This document shows, piece after piece, positions 6,780 to 11,845 of a stretch of 11,845 bases of DNA. Position 1 is the first letter of the stretch, and the number at the start of each line of letters is the position of its first letter. A program made the translations under genes and the position numbers. Source of the stretch: UBA724 sp049596815 (GTDB lineage Bacteria > Bacteroidota > Bacteroidia > Flavobacteriales > Flavobacteriaceae); the NCBI GenBank assembly GCA_049596815.1, contig JBMYLY010000042.1, positions 1 through 11,845 on the forward strand. The letters are read 5' to 3'. The notes beneath the pieces are model-generated. The model made no database searches, was not told where the DNA came from, and saw nothing but the letters and a program-made list of their open reading frames with translations.

Positions 6780-8341
6780 TGCAGTTAGAAACCGATTTGC
6801 TTGTTGTGGGTACTGGGATTGCAGGAATTACATGCGCACTTCATTATGCTCAGGCGCATCCAAATCAAAAAATCACACTGATATCCAAACGAAATATTTT
6901 CGAAACCAATACGCGCTACGCTCAAGGAGGTATTGCGGCTGTCACGGATTTTTTAAAAGACTCGTTTTGTAAACACAAACAAGATACCCTCCGAGCGGGC
7001 GATGGACTCTGTGACCCTTATGTGGTTGACTTTGTTGTTAAGGAAGGGCCGCAGCGATTGGAAGAAATGTTAGCGTGGGGCGTTTCTTTTGACCAGAATA
7101 AAAAAGGTTTTCACTTAGGTAAAGAAGGTGGACATAGTGCATCCAGAATAGTTCATTACAAAGACCGTTCAGGCCACCAAATTCAAGAGGGACTCATCAG
7201 GCGTATGCAGGCTTTGTCAAATATAGCAGTTCTTGAATACCACAGTTTGGTGGACTTGATTACGGACCATCATTTGGAAAAAAAACACTTTGGTCGTTGC
7301 TATGGGGCTTATGTGATTAATATCAACAACAACGAAGTGACACGTATTGCCTCCAAAGCTACCGTGTTATCAACCGGAGGCGCTGGACAACTCTATGCAC
7401 ATACCACAAACCCGGAGGGGGCCACTGGTGACGGACTCGGAGCAGCTTACCGTGCTCGTGTGGCCATCAAACACCTTCAGTTTGTGCAATTTCATCCCAC
7501 AGCCCTATATCCAAAACTTGCTAACAATACCTTTTTGATTTCTGAAGCCATTCGAGGTGCCGGTGCCGTATTGAGAAACAGTGAAGGAGTCGCTTTTATG
7601 AAGTCATATGATTCGAGAGGGGAATTGGCCTCCAGAGATATAGTGGCACGCGCCATAGATGCAGAACTCAAAAAACACGCCTCCGATTGGGTGTGGCTAG
7701 ACTGCACAAGCATCCCCGAAGCAGTCATGGAAAAGGAATTTCCAACCATTTTAGAATCCTGTCAGTCTGTTGGAATTGACCCTTTGGAAGCGCCGATACC
7801 TGTCGTTCCGGCGGCGCACTATTTTTGCGGAGGCATTGCTGTTGATCAATACGGACGAACTGACCTCAATGGTTTGTATGCGATTGGAGAATGTAGTCAT
7901 ACAGGCTTGCATGGTGCCAACCGCTTGGCTTCGAACTCTTTGCTCGAGGCTTTGGTTTTTGCCAAAAGAGCTGCTTCTGAACTAGCTAAAGAAATTCCTC
8001 AAATTCCATTTGATGAAACTTTTTTAAAACTGATACCACTTTGGAAAGGGGATGGGTACGTTTCTACAAAACAGACCGCTAACTTGGAACGCATAAGGGA
8101 AGAGCTTCAGCAAATTATGAGCCAACACGTTGGGATCGTGCGGACTCATAAAGGGTTGCAATATGCGTATAGAGAAATGCAAACCCTTTTTCATCAAATC
8201 AACACCCTGTATAACAACGAATCACTCTCACTCCAACTCAGCACCCTGCGCAATATGATAGCGGTTGCTTATCTGCTTATCGATCAAGCGCAAAATTTCA
8301 CACAAAACAAAGGCACACATTACATTGCGAATGAAAACTAA
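6779..8341 (+). CDS. nadB: L-aspartate oxidase
   Basis: NadB is a flavoprotein that oxidises L-aspartate to iminoaspartate, which is passed to NadA, in the first step of de novo NAD synthesis. The 520 residues match the family. It resembles the flavoprotein subunits of succinate dehydrogenase and fumarate reductase. The FAD-binding motif VVGTGIAG is at 9-16, TRYAQGGIAAV at 45-55 and EGGHSASRI at 116-124 with catalytic-region E117. The substrate-site segments are QFHPTAL (H239), SRDIVARAI (R286), HYFCGGI (H347) and the C-terminal NRLASNSLLE (R382). The ATG at 6779 overlaps the nadA stop by one base (TGATG); a GTG at 6776 is possible but gives no better fit. The last 11 bases overlap the start of nadC. 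The aspartate-oxidase assignment over succinate dehydrogenase rests on its place between nadA and nadC and the single-subunit arrangement. Confidence 0.97.
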   Translation: MQLETDLLVVGTGIAGITCALHYAQAHPNQKITLISKRNIFETNTRYAQGGIAAVTDFLKDSFCKHKQDTLRAGDGLCDPYVVDFVVKEGPQRLEEMLAWGVSFDQNKKGFHLGKEGGHSASRIVHYKDRSGHQIQEGLIRRMQALSNIAVLEYHSLVDLITDHHLEKKHFGRCYGAYVININNNEVTRIASKATVLSTGGAGQLYAHTTNPEGATGDGLGAAYRARVAIKHLQFVQFHPTALYPKLANNTFLISEAIRGAGAVLRNSEGVAFMKSYDSRGELASRDIVARAIDAELKKHASDWVWLDCTSIPEAVMEKEFPTILESCQSVGIDPLEAPIPVVPAAHYFCGGIAVDQYGRTDLNGLYAIGECSHTGLHGANRLASNSLLEALVFAKRAASELAKEIPQIPFDETFLKLIPLWKGDGYVSTKQTANLERIREELQQIMSQHVGIVRTHKGLQYAYREMQTLFHQINTLYNNESLSLQLSTLRNMIAVAYLLIDQAQNFTQNKGTHYIANEN

Positions 8342-9197
8342 AATTTTTTCGGATCAACACCGAGAGCAACTCAATACCTTTATCACTCATGCTTTATCTG
8401 AGGATATAGGCCCGGCTGACCATTCAACACTTTCGACCATAGCACTTCACGCCAAAGGTTCAGCGCAACTATGGGTCAAAGCTGATGGGGTATTGGCAGG
8501 TATTGAATTGGCTCAAATGATTTTTCATGCTTTAGACAAAGAGATGGTTGTTAATACGCATGTGAACGATGGCGATTTGGTGTCTTCCGGTACTCTTGCG
8601 TGTACGGTGTCGGGTTCAATCCATGCCTTACTGTCAGCAGAGAGAGTAGTGCTTAACTGTATGCAACGTATGAGTGGCATCGCAACCCTGACACGTGCTT
8701 TTCAAGAAAAAATCGCACATACTTCTTGCCGGGTTTTAGACACGAGAAAAACGACCCCGAATTTTAGAATTCCCGAAAAGTGGGCAGTTCATTTAGGGGG
8801 AGGAGTCAATCACCGCTTTGGACTTTATGATGCCATCATGATCAAAGACAACCATATCGATTTTAATGAGAGTATAGAGGCAGCGGTAAATAGTTGCAAA
8901 GCTTATTTACGCCAAAACAACTTATCACTCTCGGTCATAGTAGAGACCCGCAACATTGATGAAGTCCAACAATGCGTGGCTGTTGGTGGTATGGATCGCA
9001 TTTTGCTTGACAATATGACGCCAAAACATATTAAAGAATCGCTGGCTATTATTCCTGAGACTATGGGTACAGAAGCTTCAGGAAATATTCATATCGATAA
9101 TGTGGTGGAGTATGCTGAAACAGGTGTAGATTTTGTTTCTGTGGGTGCCCTTACGCATTCTGCTACCCCTTTAGATATGAGTCTGCTTTCTAGTTGA
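8331..9197 (+). CDS. nadC: Nicotinate-nucleotide pyrophosphorylase (quinolinate phosphoribosyltransferase)
   Basis: NadC converts quinolinate and phosphoribosyl pyrophosphate to nicotinate mononucleotide with loss of CO2, linking NadA/NadB to the NAD pathway. The product from the ATG at 8331 has 288 residues, the usual size. Motifs in order are EDIGPADHS (24-32), AERVVLNCMQRMSGIA (103-118), DTRKTTPNFR (137-146), EKWAVHLGGGVNHR (149-162), IKDNH (171-175), VETRN (204-208), LLDNM (225-229), EASGNI (248-253) and VSVGALTHS (269-277). The arginine, lysine and histidine residues of the phosphate- and substrate-binding site are in these motifs. The longer in-frame start at 8265 is rejected because its 22 extra residues are the shadow of the nadB end. 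The 11-nt overlap with nadB suggests coupled translation. The 3' end overlaps the convergent rimB-rimK fusion by 8 nt. Confidence 0.97.
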   Translation: MKTKIFSDQHREQLNTFITHALSEDIGPADHSTLSTIALHAKGSAQLWVKADGVLAGIELAQMIFHALDKEMVVNTHVNDGDLVSSGTLACTVSGSIHALLSAERVVLNCMQRMSGIATLTRAFQEKIAHTSCRVLDTRKTTPNFRIPEKWAVHLGGGVNHRFGLYDAIMIKDNHIDFNESIEAAVNSCKAYLRQNNLSLSVIVETRNIDEVQQCVAVGGMDRILLDNMTPKHIKESLAIIPETMGTEASGNIHIDNVVEYAETGVDFVSVGALTHSATPLDMSLLSS

Positions 9198-10569
9198 CGC
9201 TAGCTTGGTAATTGCAGTTTTTCTCGATTGATTTTATCATCTTAATTGCAATATCCTTTTGAGTAGCAGACTCTATTCCCTCAAGTCCTGGAGATGAATT
9301 TACTTCAAGCACAAGAGGCCCTCTCGAAGATCTTATAATATCCACACCTGCAACTTTGAGCCCCATGGCTTTGGTAGCTTTTATCGCCATTTTACGTTCT
9401 TCGGATGTGGTTTTGACCAAGCTTGAAATGCCTCCCAAATGCACATTGGCTCTAAATTCTCCTGGAGGGGCACTCCGTTGCATAGAAGCCACCACTTTGC
9501 CATCAACCACAAAACAACGCAGGTCTTTACCATCAGCCTCTTTGATAAATTCCTGTACCAAAATATTGGCATTGAGGCTTTTGAATGCGTTGATCACACT
9601 TTCAGCTGCTTTTTTGGTTTCCGCCAACACGACCCCTTTTCCTTGAGTTCCTTCTAGTAGTTTTACTATCAATGGAGAGCCGCCAACCATTTCAATCAGG
9701 TCAGAAGTGTCAAGAGGTGAACTTGCAAAGCCTGAGGTGGGAATTTGAACCCCTTGACGAAGCAATAGTTGTAACGAAAAAAGTTTGTCTCTCGACTTTA
9801 TAATGGCATCTGAATTGTTAAGACAAAATACGCCCATGCTTTCAAAAAGCCGTATCAATGCACAAGCATAAAAAGTTTGTGCTGGGCGGACTCTTGGGAT
9901 AATCGCGTCTAGATTTGAAATGCTTTTGCCGCCCCTGTATTGAATTTCGGGACGGCTGGCATCGAGTTTCATAAAACATTGCCTGATGTTGTAGAACTCT
10001 ATATGATGTCCAAGTTGTTCTGCTGCTTCCATCAGTCGGCGATTGCTGTACAAATTGGGATTACTTGCGAGCAGCCCTATCCGTAACCCTGAATGATTCT
10101 TTTTTGGTTTGCTATAATGTTCCTGAATCTGATCTTTACTCAACTCTCCTAAAGTGAATTGTTGTTCGGGATCCACTATAAGTTTTCCGGACATTGCTTC
10201 GCGTCCCAACAACATCCTGTAGCCCATCGCGTGGCGATTTGTCAAAGTCACCTCAATCTCCCATGTTTGGTTTTGAATGGTCAGCGGGGTTTTAATCACA
10301 AAACGCTGTTCACGTGTGCCACTAGAACTTTTTACTATCCTACGATCCGTGACTCGTGCATTGCATTTTATTTTTCGCTTTCCATCATTCTGAATAGGGA
10401 ATACGTCAAACTCTACCCATGTTTCTCCGTTGCGTAAATAACTCTTGATGTTGACAGCGTGTAGGCTGGAAGTTTTGGCACCACTATCAATACGTGCATT
10501 GATGTAAGGGATTTTAAGGTCATTTAAACCCACCCATTCTTCAGCGCCAACAGTAATTTTTTCTGTCAT
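9190..10569 (-). CDS. rimK: Fusion of RimB-like (ATP-dependent zinc protease family) domain and RimK S6 glutamate ligase
   Basis: RimK is an ATP-grasp ligase that adds glutamate residues to the C-terminus of ribosomal protein S6. The 459-residue product has two parts. Residues 1-140 match the putative ATP-dependent zinc protease family (PF05618, which includes RimB). It carries the retropepsin-like DSGAKTSSLHA (28-38) and the later GYRMLLGREAM (116-126). Residues 163-450 align along the whole 300-residue E. coli RimK: LLASNPNLYSNRRL, the ATP loop KLLEGTQGKGVVL (303-315), RCFVVDG (351-357), GEFRANVHLGG (370-380) and VDIIRSSRGPLVLEVNSSPG (409-428), with metal-binding D410, E422 and N424. A polar linker of about 22 residues joins them. 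In Pseudomonas, RimB and RimK are separate proteins and RimB modulates RimK; a self-regulating fusion is inferred here. The substrate S6 is not encoded in the window. The ATG at 10569 has only AT-rich sequence before it. Confidence 0.92.
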   Translation of the reverse strand: MTEKITVGAEEWVGLNDLKIPYINARIDSGAKTSSLHAVNIKSYLRNGETWVEFDVFPIQNDGKRKIKCNARVTDRRIVKSSSGTREQRFVIKTPLTIQNQTWEIEVTLTNRHAMGYRMLLGREAMSGKLIVDPEQQFTLGELSKDQIQEHYSKPKKNHSGLRIGLLASNPNLYSNRRLMEAAEQLGHHIEFYNIRQCFMKLDASRPEIQYRGGKSISNLDAIIPRVRPAQTFYACALIRLFESMGVFCLNNSDAIIKSRDKLFSLQLLLRQGVQIPTSGFASSPLDTSDLIEMVGGSPLIVKLLEGTQGKGVVLAETKKAAESVINAFKSLNANILVQEFIKEADGKDLRCFVVDGKVVASMQRSAPPGEFRANVHLGGISSLVKTTSEERKMAIKATKAMGLKVAGVDIIRSSRGPLVLEVNSSPGLEGIESATQKDIAIKMIKSIEKNCNYQASVN

Positions 10570-10588
10570 TTTTAAAAAAATTAGAGCG

Positions 10589-10620
10589 CAAAAGTCGAAA
10601 AAAACTTGTTAAGAAATCAA
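10589..10620 (-). promoter_or_regulatory. Weak candidate promoter for rimK
   Basis: On the minus strand GACTTTTG (10589-10596) matches seven of eight positions of TAnnTTTG, and a TTG lies at 10618-10620 with 21 bases between. Transcription would begin close to 10582, about 13 bases before the rimK ATG. The -33 part overlaps the weak terminator hairpin described here, so only one of the two may be real. Confidence is low. Confidence 0.25.
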
Positions 10621-10623
10621 CAA
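10598..10623 (-). terminator. Weak intrinsic terminator after clpC
   Basis: On the minus strand TTGTT (10619-10623) can pair with AACAA (10606-10610) across an 8-base loop. One base (10605) separates the stem from a run of seven T (10598-10604). It begins 7 bases after the clpC stop. The stem is short and AT-rich, so read-through into rimK is likely even if it works. Confidence 0.35.
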
Positions 10624-10630
10624 ATATCCA

Positions 10631-11809
10631 TTAAGATTTTGCAGGGTCTTTTTCGTGGTCAATTGTCAGTTGAAGACTCTCGCTTTTTCCATCCCAATCG
10701 AAGGTCAAAAGTGCTCCTTTGGGGATTTTACTTTTGACAATCTCCTCGGCCAAGGCATCCTCTATGTATTTCTGCAAAGCACGTGCCAAGGGTCGAGCCC
10801 CATATTCGGCATCAAACCCTTTGTCATTGAGAAATTGTATGGCTTTTTTCTTGAGTTTCAATGCAAAGCCAAGTTCGTTGATACGATGCTCAAGTTCTTT
10901 GAGTTCAATGGTGATGATTTTGGCAATGTCCTCTTTTTGCAAGGCGTTAAATATGACCACATCATCGATGCGATTCAAGAATTCAGGTGCAAAAGTCTTT
11001 TTTAAAGCGTTTTGGATGACACTTTTGGTGTGCTTGTCTGCTTGGGATTTTTGTGCATTTGTACCAAAACCGACCCCTAAGCCAAAGTCTTTTACCTGTC
11101 TTGCACCTAAATTGGATGTCATGATGATGATTGTGTTTCGAAAATCAATCTTACGGCCTAAAGAGTCTGTGATAAAACCGTCGTCTAAAATCTGTAACAA
11201 CATATTAAAGACATCGGGGTGTGCTTTTTCTATTTCGTCTAACAGGACAACCGCATAGGGCTTGCGTCGCACCTTTTCAGTTAGTTGACCTCCTTCCTCG
11301 TAGCCCACATAGCCCGGAGGGGCACCTATGAGTCTTGAAATGGCGAATTTTTCCATATACTCGCTCATGTCGATTCGAATCAATGATTCAGACGAATCAA
11401 ACAGCTCTGTTGCAAGTACTTTGGCCAGTTGGGTTTTCCCTACTCCTGTTTGTCCTAAAAAGATAAAGGAACCAATGGGTTTATTGGGGTCTTTTAGACC
11501 AGCTCGGTTTCTTTGAATGGCACGTACCACTTTTTGAACTACCTCATTTTGACCAATGATTTTCTGCTCAATAAGCTCAGTCAAGTTGGACAATTTGATG
11601 CCCTCGGATTCTGCCACTCGGTGTACAGGAATTCCAGTCATCATAGAAACAACTTCGGCAATATCTGCCTCGCTAACTGTTTCTCTGTTGAGTTTTTGGG
11701 TCTCTTGCCATTCTTCTTGGGCGAGTAATAGCTCTTTTTCGATTCGTTTTTCATCATCTCGAAGTTTGGCAAGGTGGTGTAGCGGTTTCCGGATTGGAAA
11801 TGGCTCAAG
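10631..11809 (-). CDS. clpC: ClpC-type ATP-dependent Clp protease ATP-binding subunit, C-terminal part
   Basis: This is the second half of a Hsp100/ClpC AAA+ unfoldase that threads substrates into the ClpP protease. Numbering from MMTGIPVHRV at 11644, the D2 ATPase has Walker A GQTGVGKT (64-71), the pore loop GYVGYEEGG (111-119), Walker B VVLLDEIEKAH (132-142), sensor-1 TSNLGA (176-181) and the arginine-finger segment FLNRIDD (222-228). VGF (191-193) corresponds to the ClpP-contacting loop, which argues for ClpC and against ClpB. The C-terminal small domain follows, including YGARPLARAL. Upstream of 11644 the frame continues through the end of the middle coiled coil (AKLRDDEKRIEKEL, then ETVSEADIAEVVS). 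It then loses similarity near 11770 and meets a TGA at 11810-11812. Full-length ClpC is about 850 residues, so the first half lies beyond the window, and a sequence error near the end probably makes the stop. M at 11644 is internal, not a start. Confidence 0.94.
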   Translation of the reverse strand, partial: LEPFPIRKPLHHLAKLRDDEKRIEKELLLAQEEWQETQKLNRETVSEADIAEVVSMMTGIPVHRVAESEGIKLSNLTELIEQKIIGQNEVVQKVVRAIQRNRAGLKDPNKPIGSFIFLGQTGVGKTQLAKVLATELFDSSESLIRIDMSEYMEKFAISRLIGAPPGYVGYEEGGQLTEKVRRKPYAVVLLDEIEKAHPDVFNMLLQILDDGFITDSLGRKIDFRNTIIIMTSNLGARQVKDFGLGVGFGTNAQKSQADKHTKSVIQNALKKTFAPEFLNRIDDVVIFNALQKEDIAKIITIELKELEHRINELGFALKLKKKAIQFLNDKGFDAEYGARPLARALQKYIEDALAEEIVKSKIPKGALLTFDWDGKSESLQLTIDHEKDPAKS

Positions 11810-11845
11810 TCACTAAAATCAAATTTGTGATTCAAAATACTAAAG

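Noticed and set aside
8265..8330. Longer nadC beginning at 8265
   Set aside because: The extra 22 residues are an out-of-frame reading of the conserved end of nadB and match nothing in NadC proteins.
10719..11258. 179-codon open frame antisense to clpC
   Set aside because: It is serine/lysine-rich sequence without a recognisable domain, mirrors the well-conserved ClpC D2 domain, and has no start context of its own.
1..11845. Mobile element, phage, CRISPR, defence system or RNA gene
   Set aside because: All the DNA is accounted for by housekeeping genes with normal lengths. No terminal repeats, spaced repeat array, tRNA cloverleaf or transposase motif was seen.

Overview
The window looks like ordinary chromosome from a member of the Bacteroidota, most likely a flavobacterium-like lineage. 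This is inferred from the protein sequences (a threonine-operon aspartokinase/homoserine dehydrogenase fusion, a ClpC with a VGF loop, NadA/NadB/NadC of the Bacteroidota style), from the near absence of Shine-Dalgarno sequences, and from two good matches to the Bacteroidota promoter element TAnnTTTG. No tRNA, rRNA, CRISPR array, insertion sequence or phage gene is visible. Genes are packed tightly, with several stop/start and stop/stop overlaps.

Layout from left to right. At 3-797 (+) is the catalytic C-terminal part of an aminopeptidase P, cut by the left edge. At 5471-794 (-) lies the threonine operon in the order thrA, thrB, thrC, with a 2-nt gap and then a 4-nt ATGA overlap. From 5472 to 5840 is a divergent control region of about 370 bases, with a thr promoter facing left and a nad promoter facing right. 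At 5841-9197 (+) is the de novo NAD operon nadA-nadB-nadC, whose genes overlap by 1 and 11 nt. At 10569-9190 (-) is a fusion of a RimB-like retropepsin-type domain to the ribosomal-protein-S6 glutamate ligase RimK. From the right edge to 10631 (-) is the C-terminal half of a ClpC-type AAA+ unfoldase.

How the genes work together. ThrA, ThrB and ThrC take aspartate to threonine, except for the aspartate-semialdehyde dehydrogenase step, which is not encoded here. NadB, NadA and NadC take aspartate to nicotinate mononucleotide. Two pathways that compete for aspartate therefore start back-to-back from one intergenic region. The flanking genes deal with protein turnover and ribosome modification: aminopeptidase P, the RimB-RimK fusion and ClpC.

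The biology is mostly conventional. The points most worth a second look are the RimB-RimK fusion, the shared thr/nad control region with its repeated 8-mer and hairpin, and the two convergent gene pairs that overlap at their stop codons. Both ends of the window lose recognisable homology within roughly the last 50-75 bases while still inside conserved genes. That pattern fits poor-quality contig ends better than real gene breaks.
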